Part shown: piece after piece, positions 44,111-52,671 of the stretch
Numbering within the stretch: the first letter of the stretch is position 1
How the letters are laid out: each line of letters opens with the position of its first letter
DNA from: Bacillus sp. SORGH_AS_0510
Lineage (GTDB): Bacteria > Bacillota > Bacilli > Bacillales > Cytobacillaceae
NCBI RefSeq assembly: GCF_030818775.1
Contig: NZ_JAUTAU010000001.1
Location: 2,298,001 to 2,362,000, forward strand
Length of the DNA stretch: 64,000 nt
Direction of reading: 5' to 3'
Made by a program: the position numbers and the translations under genes
The notes under the pieces: model-generated
The model's database searches: none
Told to the model about the DNA's origin: nothing
The model's input: only the letters and a program-made list of their open reading frames with translations

Positions 44111-44141
44111 CAAAAAATGGTCTATTTATGACCATTTTTTG
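44111..44141 (+). terminator. Terminator after the desulfurase-like gene
   Basis: CAAAAAATGGTC and GACCATTTTTTG arms, 7-base loop. Confidence 0.85.
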
Positions 44142-44149
44142 AACCTTTA

Positions 44150-44198
44150 CCCATACCCCTATATGTAATAAAAGATTGTGCTATACTTCACATATAGG
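44150..44198 (+). promoter_or_regulatory. Promoter region of the CoA-disulfide reductase gene with candidate CstR operator
   Basis: CATACCCCTATATG at 44152-44165 resembles the ATACCC-rich operators of the CsoR/CstR family. CCTATATGT (44158-44166) and ACATATAGG (44190-44198) are perfect inverted repeats that flank a TATACT -10 at 44182-44187. A CstR-like gene lies downstream in the same operon. Confidence 0.5.
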
Positions 44199-44235
44199 AT
44201 TCATTAACAATTCATTCGAAAGAAGGTAATGATAG

Positions 44236-45927
44236 ATGGCTAAAAAAATCGTTATTGTAGGCGGGGTAGCAGGGGGAGCAACAACAGCAGCAAGATTGAG
44301 AAGATTAGATGAGCAAGCGGAAATCGTAATGTTTGAAAGAGGGGAATATATTTCCTTCGCAAACTGCGGCTTACCATATTATATTGGTGGAACGATTTCA
44401 GAAAGAGACAAGCTGTTAATTCAAACAGTTGAGGGTATGTCTAAAAAATTCAACCTTGATATTCGTAACTTAAGTGAAGTAACAAAAATTAATCGAGATA
44501 GAAAGACAGTAGATATCAGACATGTAAGAACGGGCGAAAAATACGAAGAATCATACGACATTCTTGTTTTATCACCAGGCGCAAGCCCTATTAAACCACC
44601 TATCGCTGGAATTGAGACAGCGGAATCACTCTTTACTTTAAGGAATATTCCAGATACGGATAAAATTAAGTCCTATGTTGATACAAACAAACCGAAGAAA
44701 GCTACAGTTGTCGGTGGAGGATTCATCGGAATTGAAATGGCAGAGAACCTATGGGATTTAGGGATTGAAGTAACCTTAATTGAAATGTCAAACCAAATTA
44801 TGGCTCCGATTGATTTTGAAATGGCTACTATTTTACATGGTCATCTTCGTGAAAAAGGAGTGAACTTAATCCTAGAAGATGGTGTAGAAGCATTTGAACA
44901 AAATGGTAAAATCGTAAAGTTAACTAGTGGTCAAAAAATGGATACAGACATGATTATCATAGCTATAGGTGTTAAACCAGAAAATCAGTTAGCGGTTGGA
45001 GCGGGTCTAAAAGTAGGCGGACGCGGTGGGATTCAGGTGAATGAATACCTTCAAACAGAAGATCCAAGTATATATGCAATTGGGGATGCCATTGAAGTGA
45101 AGGATTATATCAATGGTGAACCAACTCAAATTCCATTAGCATGGCCAGCTAACCGCCAGGGAAGAATTGTAGCAGATCATATCAATGGAATTGCAGCACG
45201 TTACAAAGGAACACTGGGAACATCAATAGCAAAGGTCTTTGATATGACAGTTGCTTCAACAGGAAATAACGAAAAGACGTTAAAACGTTTAGGATTTCCT
45301 TATGAGGTTGTACATGTACACCCAGGTTCACATGCTGGTTATTACCCAGGAGTCTTTCCAATCGCACTGAAGCTAATTTTTGAAAAAGATACTGGAAAAA
45401 TATTTGGTGCCCAAGCTGTTTCCTATGATGGGGCAGACAAAAGAATCGATGTGATTGCAACAGCAATTAAAGGCGGTTTAACGATATTCGATTTGGCTGA
45501 CCTAGAACTTTCTTATGCACCACCATTTTCATCAGCTAAAGACCCCGTTAATATGGCTGGCTATGCAGCAAGCAATATTGCTGAAGGAAGAGTCGAAACT
45601 GTGCAATGGCATGAAATCGATGAAATTGTACAAAACGGTGGTTTATTAATCGACGTTCGTGAGCCGATTGAACGTGAAAGAGGCTATATTGAAGGCTCTA
45701 TTAATATTCCTCTTGGAGAATTAAGGGAGCGGATTGAAGAACTGCCGAAGAATCAAACCATCTATTTAACTTGCCAGGTTGGTCTACGCGGTTATTTAGG
45801 AGCACGGATCCTCTCACAAAACGGATATAAAGTAAAGAATCTTGACGGAGGATATAAAACTTATTTAAGTGTGTTTGATAATAAGCAAAAAAATAAAGAG
45901 GTCAAAAGAATGATGGTAAGATATTGA
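44236..45927 (+). CDS. cdr: CoA-disulfide reductase with C-terminal rhodanese domain
   Basis: The 563-residue protein has an FAD-binding GGVAGGATTAARLRR start, the single redox Cys44 in SFANCGLPYYIGG, an NAD(P)H site GGGFIGIEMAENL (about 160) and a reductase dimer domain. Residues about 460-550 form a rhodanese domain with the sulfur-carrying cysteine in LTCQVGLRG. Such fusions reduce CoA disulfide or CoA persulfide. GAAAGAAGGTAATG precedes the ATG. It forms an operon with cstR 61 bases downstream. Confidence 0.92.
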   Translation: MAKKIVIVGGVAGGATTAARLRRLDEQAEIVMFERGEYISFANCGLPYYIGGTISERDKLLIQTVEGMSKKFNLDIRNLSEVTKINRDRKTVDIRHVRTGEKYEESYDILVLSPGASPIKPPIAGIETAESLFTLRNIPDTDKIKSYVDTNKPKKATVVGGGFIGIEMAENLWDLGIEVTLIEMSNQIMAPIDFEMATILHGHLREKGVNLILEDGVEAFEQNGKIVKLTSGQKMDTDMIIIAIGVKPENQLAVGAGLKVGGRGGIQVNEYLQTEDPSIYAIGDAIEVKDYINGEPTQIPLAWPANRQGRIVADHINGIAARYKGTLGTSIAKVFDMTVASTGNNEKTLKRLGFPYEVVHVHPGSHAGYYPGVFPIALKLIFEKDTGKIFGAQAVSYDGADKRIDVIATAIKGGLTIFDLADLELSYAPPFSSAKDPVNMAGYAASNIAEGRVETVQWHEIDEIVQNGGLLIDVREPIERERGYIEGSINIPLGELRERIEELPKNQTIYLTCQVGLRGYLGARILSQNGYKVKNLDGGYKTYLSVFDNKQKNKEVKRMMVRY

Positions 45928-45988
45928 AGTATTTCGATAGACTTCTGTGGGATTATCGCTTAAAATCTATACAACAGAGGTGAGTATA

Positions 45989-46252
45989 ATGATCTACGAT
46001 GATAAGGCAATTAATCGTTTGAAACGGGCTGAGGGACAAATAAAAGGGATCTTGAGAATGATAGAGGAAGGTAAGGAATGTAAAGAAGTGATTACCCAAC
46101 TATCAGCAGTAAGATCGGCGGTTGACAGGACAATTGCGGTAATAGTTAGTTCCAATCTCGAACATTGCATTCGTGAATCCATTGAAACAGGAAATGAAGA
46201 TTCTTCTAAGATTGTTGAAGAAGCAGTTAATATGCTAGTAAAAAGCAGGTAA
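45989..46252 (+). CDS. cstR: CstR-like persulfide-sensing repressor (CsoR/FrmR family)
   Basis: The 87-residue all-helical protein has Cys31 and Cys60, exactly the two cysteines of S. aureus CstR. The copper-ligand histidine of true CsoR (four residues before the second cysteine) is Asn56 here, so copper sensing is unlikely. CstR forms inter-subunit disulfide, trisulfide or tetrasulfide links with reactive sulfur and leaves DNA. Context beside a rhodanese fusion agrees. Start at 45989 after AGAGGTGAG. Confidence 0.88.
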   Translation: MIYDDKAINRLKRAEGQIKGILRMIEEGKECKEVITQLSAVRSAVDRTIAVIVSSNLEHCIRESIETGNEDSSKIVEEAVNMLVKSR

Positions 46253-46255
46253 GTT

Positions 46256-46284
46256 AAAACGTCTATCATTTGATAGACGTTTTT
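46256..46284 (+). terminator. Terminator after cstR
   Basis: AAAACGTCTATCA and TGATAGACGTTTT arms with a two-base loop and T tract. Confidence 0.9.
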
Positions 46285-46352
46285 CATTTTAAACAAGTCA
46301 GGCAACCACCAACAGGTATGGGCATATGCTATCAGGAGAAAGGTGGGATCGC

Positions 46353-46841
46353 ATGATTCATATTGTTAAGCCTGGTGAAACAATGAGTATGATATCGGCA
46401 AATTATCGAGTAAATCTCAGCCGACTTTATGCTGCAAATCCAGGGGTAGGGCAATTGCATGTGGGGCAACATATTCAAATACCCGGGTTACCAGAACCGA
46501 GCACCATTCCATACTCTATTCAGATATCTGTTGGGAAACGAAGACTTACTTTATTCAACAATGGAAGGCTTGTTAAATTTTTTCCGATTGCCGTTGGGAA
46601 AATGTTAACACAGACCCCAACAGGTGATTACGTAATTGTTAATCGCCAGTATAATCCAGGGGGGCCATTTGGAGTTTTATGGATGTCATTATCCAAACAG
46701 GGCTACGGGATTCACGGAACCAATGATCCAAGTTCCATCGGAAAAGCTGTTTCACATGGATGTGTAAGAATGTATAATCGGGACGTCCTTCAACTCGCTG
46801 AAATAGTACCTAATGGAACTCGGGTTATAATTCGCCCATAA
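46353..46841 (+). CDS. L,D-transpeptidase with LysM domain (YkuD family)
   Basis: The 162-residue protein has one LysM domain (about 1-45: [28 protein letters not shown]) and a YkuD catalytic domain (about 52-160) with IHGTND and the active-site SHGCVRM (nucleophile Cys). It has no signal peptide, like B. subtilis YkuD, a spore-associated enzyme of the same size (164). It makes 3-3 cross-links or trims peptidoglycan stems. Start at 46353 after AAAGGTGGG. Confidence 0.88.
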   Translation: MIHIVKPGETMSMISANYRVNLSRLYAANPGVGQLHVGQHIQIPGLPEPSTIPYSIQISVGKRRLTLFNNGRLVKFFPIAVGKMLTQTPTGDYVIVNRQYNPGGPFGVLWMSLSKQGYGIHGTNDPSSIGKAVSHGCVRMYNRDVLQLAEIVPNGTRVIIRP

Positions 46842-46845
46842 ACAT

Positions 46846-46874
46846 AAAAAGGCCGATTTCACATCAGCCTTTTT
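46846..46874. terminator. Bidirectional terminator
   Basis: AAAAAGGC and GCCTTTTT arms, 13-base loop; overlaps the stop codon of the convergent MFS gene. Confidence 0.75.
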
Positions 46875-48099
46875 CATTTCTCACGACCATGGCAAGCTTA
46901 TTTTTTTCAAAGGAAAGATTCATTCGTAAAGTCCACAGGAAATAAATACACCCAAGACTAAGGTAGAATAAACCTCCAATTAATCCCATCATTCGTGGGG
47001 AGATATACTCGAGTAATACCCCGGTCATAAACATTGAAATCCCGATGCAGGTATTAGCAATAGTTGCTGATAGTCCAAAGTAAACTCCATGGTATTTGGA
47101 AGGAATCGTCTCCATAACAACAGTATCTAATAGAGTATTTCCTACGCCGCTAAAAATTGTTAATATCCCAAACAAAATAACAACCATAACAAAGGTGTTT
47201 GTTTGGCTGATGCTAGAAAGGACCACTCCTTCCATTAATAAACAAATAAATGCGATAGATAGAAACCTTCCTGAAATCCATCTTGTTAAAATTGGGCTAA
47301 TCAGAAATCCTGTTCCAAGTACACTATATAAAATACCAACACCAAGATCCCCAGCATGGAAGGTATTGACGGCATAGACACTCAACAATACATTTTCAAT
47401 GCCATTTACCAAGGGAACAAGGACGTCGAAGGAGATGAGCATAAATATGAAAGAGGATGACATGATTAGAGGAAGCATTTTAGCAGAAGGTCTTTTCTCT
47501 TGATCCTCTTCTGGCCTATTTTTAGTAGTCTCAAGATTTGAAATGGTACGAATAATAGAACCCGCTAGTATGAAAGATATAATATTTACGAAAAAAGCTG
47601 CTTTAGCTCCGAATAGATAGGAGACAATTCCACCACTAAGTGCTCCAATAATCAAAACAAACCCAAGCGAAACCTGTTCCCAAGAATTGATTTCTTTAAG
47701 ATGACCTGATTGGACGATAGCAGGTATACTCGATTTTCTAGTAGGCCCGTATAAGGCCTCTCCACACGCAAGAAGGAAGGAGCCAATATAAACAATCCAT
47801 AAATCATCAGCCGATTGAACAAATAAAAAAGAGATTGCAATGATTGCTCTTGAAAAATCAGTAAAGACTAGTAATTTTTTTCGAGTCCACTTTTCTGTGA
47901 CTTTACTGCTAAGTGGACCAAAAATGAGGAAGGGGAGCATTCTTAAGGCCATTGTAATTCCTACAGATAGTCCAGAACCGGTAATATGCAAGAGTAATGC
48001 TAGTAACGCTACCTGACTAAAGCGGTCACCCACACCATTTATAATCCCGGCAAAGAATAATTTTCGATAAGGTTTTTCTATTTTTAAAATTTGAAACAT
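46864..48099 (-). CDS. MFS exporter (macrolide-efflux-like MFS_3 type)
   Basis: The 411-residue protein has twelve hydrophobic segments. It starts YRKLFFAGIINGVGDRFSQVALLALLLHITGSGLSVG, typical of the MFS_3 multidrug group, with the loop WTRKKLLVFTDFSRA after helix two and GEALYGPTRKSSIPAIV. Substrate unknown. Start at 48099 after GAGGTGGAG; the longer frame to 48129 runs into the inverted repeat at 48125-48158. Confidence 0.8.
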   Translation of the reverse strand: MFQILKIEKPYRKLFFAGIINGVGDRFSQVALLALLLHITGSGLSVGITMALRMLPFLIFGPLSSKVTEKWTRKKLLVFTDFSRAIIAISFLFVQSADDLWIVYIGSFLLACGEALYGPTRKSSIPAIVQSGHLKEINSWEQVSLGFVLIIGALSGGIVSYLFGAKAAFFVNIISFILAGSIIRTISNLETTKNRPEEDQEKRPSAKMLPLIMSSSFIFMLISFDVLVPLVNGIENVLLSVYAVNTFHAGDLGVGILYSVLGTGFLISPILTRWISGRFLSIAFICLLMEGVVLSSISQTNTFVMVVILFGILTIFSGVGNTLLDTVVMETIPSKYHGVYFGLSATIANTCIGISMFMTGVLLEYISPRMMGLIGGLFYLSLGCIYFLWTLRMNLSFEKNKLAMVVRNEKG

Positions 48100-48124
48100 C
48101 TCTCCACCTCTTGGTTTTTCGATA

Positions 48125-48158
48125 ATCATCTAATTAGATGCACTTCTAATTAGATGAT
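48125..48158. promoter_or_regulatory. Perfect inverted repeat upstream of the MFS exporter
   Basis: Arms ATCATCTAATTAGA (48125-48138) and its complement (48145-48158) are separated by six bases; each arm contains the smaller palindrome CTAATTAG. It lies 26 bases upstream of the exporter start codon, the usual site of a MarR/TetR-type operator. No regulator is encoded beside it. Confidence 0.55.
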
Positions 48159-48203
48159 AATTGAAGTTATCAAAAAATGAAAGCTGTTTTTTGTTAAAAT
48201 AAC

Positions 48204-48238
48204 AAAAAAATCCCACCTTCAAACGAAAGAAGGTGAGA
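48204..48238 (-). terminator. Terminator after the immune inhibitor A gene
   Basis: Minus strand TCTCACCTTC and GAAGGTGGGA arms with an 8-base loop and seven T residues. Confidence 0.85.
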
Positions 48239-48246
48239 CTGCATGA

Positions 48247-50652
48247 TTATTTAGAGATTACAATTGACCCAACTGATTTGTCTTTTGCTTCTGCATTCAC
48301 ACGAACTTTTAGTCCGTAATGAGGAAGATTTCTTCCAGCATCAGGCATGTATTTATTTACAAAAGAATTACTGTCATCAAATACAGGAACACCTGGTTGG
48401 CTTGGAGCTGTTAATGTTTGTACTCCAGGATAATCAAGATTTAATCCGGAAGTAGGATCAAGACCAAAAGCAGCATCTGCGATATGATAACGAGTACTTG
48501 CCTCTGCAGGTGGTGCTCCATTATTTAATAACCATTGAAGGTCGTTACCAAGGTGAGCATCAACCACTCCAAGGAAACCGTCACCAGGGTGAACACCAGT
48601 CCAGTTATCAGTAAAGCTGTCATCTACATACCAAACTACTAGACCACCATCATAGCTCATTAAAGAATTACCGCGAGCGATATGGGCAAGACCTTCGTCT
48701 ACACCTTTTTGGTTTCTCCATTCAAGCAGGTAGTAATGATCTGAATAGGTATTTCCGTCAAATTGTTTAAAACCTTTGAGCGTAAATGAAGGAGTTGAAG
48801 CCTCAGCTCCATCTTCTAGGACAGTTCCTCCATCAGCTGTAACCTTAACATTATCAACGAATAATCCAGTGTCGCTATAGCCCCAGTCTGTAATATAACG
48901 GTATTGCAACTGAATTTTTTTACCAGCATATGCAGATAAGTCGAAAGTTTGATGTTGCCAACCATTTGAGTTACCTGTGAATCCAGGGAGATTTTCTGGG
49001 ATTGTTGGATATACTCCATTTACTACATCAGATCTTGTATTTTCATTAGAAAGCGATTTCCAGGTCTTCCCTCCATCATCTGAAACTTGTACGAAGGCAA
49101 AATCCCAACTTTCTTCAATCTTGTACCAAGCATCAAAGTCAAGCGTAGCTGATGTTTTCCCGGTTAGGTCAACCGCCGTTGTCATTGTGTTATTTATTTC
49201 ATCCCCATTACCGCCCCAGAAAGAGAATTTTCCATCTTTTGGTGCAAGTACAAATTTTTTCTTTTGTGGCAAGTTAACCCTTACTGCTTGATTGTTTTTT
49301 CCAAGTGGTGAATTAGCTTGATCAAGGAAGAATTGCGTTCCTTTCGTAGTAATATCGTCATAGTTAATAACGGCTGGAGCTGTCCACTTTCCACCTAGTG
49401 TTGATTGGAAATAAGATTTTGCAAATGGAGAGAATCCAGTTGGTTCAGCACCAGGAATTTTACCTGCCCATGAACCACTAGCCATGATGGACCAATAGCC
49501 AATTGCTTCACCAGTTCCCGTGTATTGAGTATCATATTCATCTGGAAGGCCTAAGTCATGTCCATATTCATGAGCGAATACTCCAGTAGCACCGTCTTCA
49601 GGCATCATAGTATAGTCATAGAATCCAGGTACCCCTTTTGGTGTACCATCAGTATTTACTCTACCATCCACATCGACAAATGCTGCAGAACGATGCGACC
49701 AAATTGCATTATCACCTTGAGCACCACCACCTGCTTCTTGTCCCATTCCTGCATGGATAATTTGTAAGTGATCAACTAAACCATCTGGTTCCCAATAGTT
49801 TCCATCACCATCTAAATCATGTGGGTCTTCCAAATCATAATCTTTAAGAGGGATTCCAGCTGAGATTGCGGCTGCATAAACATCTTTTACTAATTGCTTA
49901 GAACCACCAGGAGCAACGTTATCATGACCGCCTTTAGGATCATCCGCGCCATAATAAGCGGCTGTACCAGGGACTTTTAACCATCCATATGCTTTACCTT
50001 CAACTGTGTAAGTTCCACCGGATTGTTCTTCATAGAATTGTTTTTGGGAAATTTGATCTTCATCGTTAGGTCCTTTATATTGACCTTTTTCCCCAAAAAT
50101 CATATTTTCATAGTGATCAAGATTATAATCCTTATAATAATTATCTGTTTCCTCAGGCTTTATTTTATTATGCTCTAAATCAGAGAATTCAACTGTTAAT
50201 GTTAATAGGTTTCCTTTTTTCTGAATTCCTGGTGATGCTCCCTCTTCAACAGGTTTTATCTGTCCATATTTGTTTCCTTGGCCTTTTAAAAATCCTTTGT
50301 TATACTCTTTAAATTTATTTCGTTTTTTTGCATCACCTGCTTTTGCTTTTGCAGCAAGTGGATCTGTATTAGTAGACTTATCCTGTTTTCCTTTAACCAC
50401 TAAGTAATTATGTAAAGCTTTTTGTTTTTCAGCAGTAGAGGAGTTTTTGGAAATCACACCGCGTTTAATTAGTGACTCTAGCAATTTGTCTTCATTTACA
50501 ACTGCTAAATCTAGTGAACCGTAAGAATGTGAAACTGTGGTTGGATTTTTTAGGACATCACTGGAAGTACTAGCATAATTCCCAGGAAAGCCGGCAAACA
50601 ATGTTCCAGCTAGGACTGCAGTGGAAAGCCCTGTTTTTAATAGTTTCTTCAT
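48247..50652 (-). CDS. ina: Immune inhibitor A-type metalloprotease (M6 family)
   Basis: The 801-residue secreted zinc protease has a signal peptide (about residues 1-28), a propeptide, a catalytic domain with HEYGHDLGLPDEYD near residue 360, and a C-terminal half with a MAM/jelly-roll-like domain (WDFAFVQVSDDGGKTWKSLS). DLDGDGN looks like a calcium loop. Homologues in B. cereus and B. thuringiensis degrade antibacterial peptides and host proteins. Start at 50652 after AAGGGGGAG; frame upstream has no site. Monocistronic. Confidence 0.92.
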   Translation of the reverse strand: MKKLLKTGLSTAVLAGTLFAGFPGNYASTSSDVLKNPTTVSHSYGSLDLAVVNEDKLLESLIKRGVISKNSSTAEKQKALHNYLVVKGKQDKSTNTDPLAAKAKAGDAKKRNKFKEYNKGFLKGQGNKYGQIKPVEEGASPGIQKKGNLLTLTVEFSDLEHNKIKPEETDNYYKDYNLDHYENMIFGEKGQYKGPNDEDQISQKQFYEEQSGGTYTVEGKAYGWLKVPGTAAYYGADDPKGGHDNVAPGGSKQLVKDVYAAAISAGIPLKDYDLEDPHDLDGDGNYWEPDGLVDHLQIIHAGMGQEAGGGAQGDNAIWSHRSAAFVDVDGRVNTDGTPKGVPGFYDYTMMPEDGATGVFAHEYGHDLGLPDEYDTQYTGTGEAIGYWSIMASGSWAGKIPGAEPTGFSPFAKSYFQSTLGGKWTAPAVINYDDITTKGTQFFLDQANSPLGKNNQAVRVNLPQKKKFVLAPKDGKFSFWGGNGDEINNTMTTAVDLTGKTSATLDFDAWYKIEESWDFAFVQVSDDGGKTWKSLSNENTRSDVVNGVYPTIPENLPGFTGNSNGWQHQTFDLSAYAGKKIQLQYRYITDWGYSDTGLFVDNVKVTADGGTVLEDGAEASTPSFTLKGFKQFDGNTYSDHYYLLEWRNQKGVDEGLAHIARGNSLMSYDGGLVVWYVDDSFTDNWTGVHPGDGFLGVVDAHLGNDLQWLLNNGAPPAEASTRYHIADAAFGLDPTSGLNLDYPGVQTLTAPSQPGVPVFDDSNSFVNKYMPDAGRNLPHYGLKVRVNAEAKDKSVGSIVISK

Positions 50653-51078
50653 ATAACTCCCCCTTAAAAATATTAGCTTGCTTTTCAATAATATTTTGAA
50701 AATTAGGACAAGACAATAGGATTTTTTCCCCAAATTTCTGTAAATTCAAACAAATTATAGTGAATTTGACTTATTTATCGACGGCATTTCTAATTTTTTT
50801 GAAAAAATTTAGCAAATTATCAGGAAGGAAATTTTTAAATTACAATAATAAATTTTTATAACAACAAATTATCTAAGTACTGCAAAGCATTGCTCTGTAA
50901 AAGGATTTGAATCAAAACTTTTAGAAAAATTAAAAATAAGAAAATAATAATACATCAAAGATTCCTTCTATTCGCTACTTCACAAATCGACAATAGAATT
51001 CTAAAATGATAAATAGGAACAGGAAAAATTAAAAATATAATTAATTGATAATGTTCAGCACGAGGGGAGACTTTCCAT
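50653..51078. other. Gene-free AT-rich interval
   Basis: 426 bases between the divergent protease and ATP-grasp genes. I see no reading frame with a ribosome site, no RNA fold I can name and no clear promoter hexamer pair. It must contain both promoters and probably regulatory sites for the protease. Confidence 0.5.
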
Positions 51079-52005
51079 TTGAAAAAAGTTTATATTATCC
51101 ATGAGAATAGTGAATGGACACAGCATTTAACCAATAGGCTTGATGAAATAGGAGTACCATATGAAGAATGGCATTTAGATAAAGGACGTCTTGATCTGTC
51201 AAAAGAACCCCCAGAAGGAGTGTTTTACAACCGGATGAGTGCATCATCCCATACAAGGGGCCATCGCTTTGCACCGGAGTTCACTGCTCAAGTCCTTTCA
51301 TGGCTTGAAGGCCATGGACGTGCCGTATTAAATGGAACACGAGCCCTGCAACTGGAAGTAAGCAAAGTGTTGCAATATTTAGAGCTAAACAAATTTGGTA
51401 TTAAGACACCACGAACAATAGCTGCGGTAGGAAAGGAACAGATTCTCGAGGCAGCAACAGAATTTATGGATACACCTTTTATTACTAAACATAATCGTGC
51501 GGGGAAGGGGCTTGGGGTACAGTTATTTCAAACTTATGATGGTCTAAAGAGTTATGTTGATAGCCCGATGTTTGAAGAGCCAATTGATGGAATTACTTTA
51601 ATTCAAGAATACATACAGGCACCTGAAAGCTATATCACTCGTTGTGAATTTGTGGGTGGAAAGTTTGTATATGCAGTTAAGGTTGATACTTCTGAAGGCT
51701 TCCAATTATGTCCTGCAGACGCATGTCATATAGGTGATTTATTCTGTCCAGTTGGGGAAGAAAAAGTGGAGAAACCAAAATTCGAAATCATTGATAGTTT
51801 TTCAGATCCGATCATCCAAAAGTATGAGCAAGTTCTCGCATCTAATCAAATCCAGGTCGCTGGTATTGAATTTATTAGGAATGCAGCCGGTGACATCTAT
51901 ACGTATGACATTAATACAAATACAAACTACAATTCAGATGCAGAAGCAAAGGCCCAGAAATTTGGTATGTTGGAACTAGCGAAATTTCTAAATTCCCAAC
52001 TATAA
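51079..52005 (+). CDS. ATP-grasp ligase, RimK-like
   Basis: The 308-residue protein has an ATP-grasp fold: TKHNRAGKGLGVQLF for the ATP-binding loop (about 135-150), FVGGKFVYAVKV, VAGIEFIRNAAGDIYTYDINTNTNYNSDAE near the end with the metal-binding acidic and Asn residues. It probably couples an amino acid or peptide carboxylate to an amine, as RimK and relatives do; substrates unknown. Start is TTG at 51079 after GAGGGGAG. Confidence 0.8.
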   Translation: MKKVYIIHENSEWTQHLTNRLDEIGVPYEEWHLDKGRLDLSKEPPEGVFYNRMSASSHTRGHRFAPEFTAQVLSWLEGHGRAVLNGTRALQLEVSKVLQYLELNKFGIKTPRTIAAVGKEQILEAATEFMDTPFITKHNRAGKGLGVQLFQTYDGLKSYVDSPMFEEPIDGITLIQEYIQAPESYITRCEFVGGKFVYAVKVDTSEGFQLCPADACHIGDLFCPVGEEKVEKPKFEIIDSFSDPIIQKYEQVLASNQIQVAGIEFIRNAAGDIYTYDINTNTNYNSDAEAKAQKFGMLELAKFLNSQL

Positions 52006-52024
52006 TTAATCAAATTGAATTATA

Positions 52025-52060
52025 AAATAAGAGGCAATCCAATGGATTACCTCTTATTTT
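52025..52060. terminator. Bidirectional terminator
   Basis: AAATAAGAGG and CCTCTTATTT arms with inner AATCC/GGATT pairing, between the ATP-grasp and yceI genes. Confidence 0.88.
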
Positions 52061-52062
52061 TA

Positions 52063-52596
52063 TTATTCAGCTTTTGCAGCTTGGATTTGTAAGTTAATTT
52101 TCACTTTATCTCCAACTAAAACGCCGCCAGTTTCAAGCGCTGCATTCCATACTAATCCGTAGTCAGAACGATTAATAGAACCTGTTGCGCTGAACCCAAC
52201 TTTCTCATTGCCCCATGGATCTTTTCCTTGGCCTTCGAATGTAACAACAAAAGTTTCTGGTTTTGTTACGCCTCTAAGAGTTAAATCACCTGTAACATTG
52301 TATTCACCTTCGTCAACTTTTTCAATCTTTGTTGCACGGAAGTCCATTGTTGGGTGATTTTCTATATCAAAGAAATCAGCTGATACTAAATGTCCGTCAC
52401 GATCTTGATTACGCGTGTCAACACTTCCAGTTTCGATAGAGAATTCAATTGTAGCTGTCGTTAAATCTGTTGGGTCTGCTTCAATTGTTGCATTAAAGCT
52501 ATTAAAGCTTCCTTTTACATTTGCAATCATCATGTGTCGTACAGAAAAATCAACGCTGCTGTGTGCAGTATCAAGTGCCCATTTAGTTTTTGTCAT
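52063..52596 (-). CDS. yceI: YceI-family protein
   Basis: The 177-residue lipocalin-like barrel has the family pattern KWALDTAHSSVDFSVRHMMIANVKGSF at the start and VTGDLTLRGVTKPETFVV in the middle. YceI proteins bind long isoprenoid or similar lipids. There is no signal peptide, so this copy is cytosolic. GGGAG precedes the ATG. The inverted repeat at 52630-52662 overlaps its likely promoter. Confidence 0.9.
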   Translation of the reverse strand: MTKTKWALDTAHSSVDFSVRHMMIANVKGSFNSFNATIEADPTDLTTATIEFSIETGSVDTRNQDRDGHLVSADFFDIENHPTMDFRATKIEKVDEGEYNVTGDLTLRGVTKPETFVVTFEGQGKDPWGNEKVGFSATGSINRSDYGLVWNAALETGGVLVGDKVKINLQIQAAKAE

Positions 52597-52623
52597 TATA
52601 AATCTCTCCCTTTTTGTTTTGAA

Positions 52624-52662
52624 ATTATATATCTTGAAATTGAAATAACTTAATTCAAGATA
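52624..52662 (-). promoter_or_regulatory. Promoter of yceI with a 9-bp inverted repeat
   Basis: TATCTTGAA (52630-52638) and TTCAAGATA (52654-52662) are perfect inverted repeats 15 bases apart. A TATAAT -10 on the minus strand (52629-52624) directly abuts one arm. The half-site resembles those of MarR-type quinone/thiol stress regulators such as MhqR, but with a wider spacer. It may also affect the divergent gene at 52672. Confidence 0.5.
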
Positions 52663-52671
52663 AATTATAAA

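Noticed and set aside
48247..50652. Toxin-like secreted protease as part of a virulence island
   Set aside because: Base composition and neighbours look like core chromosome, and M6 proteases are common in environmental Bacillus.
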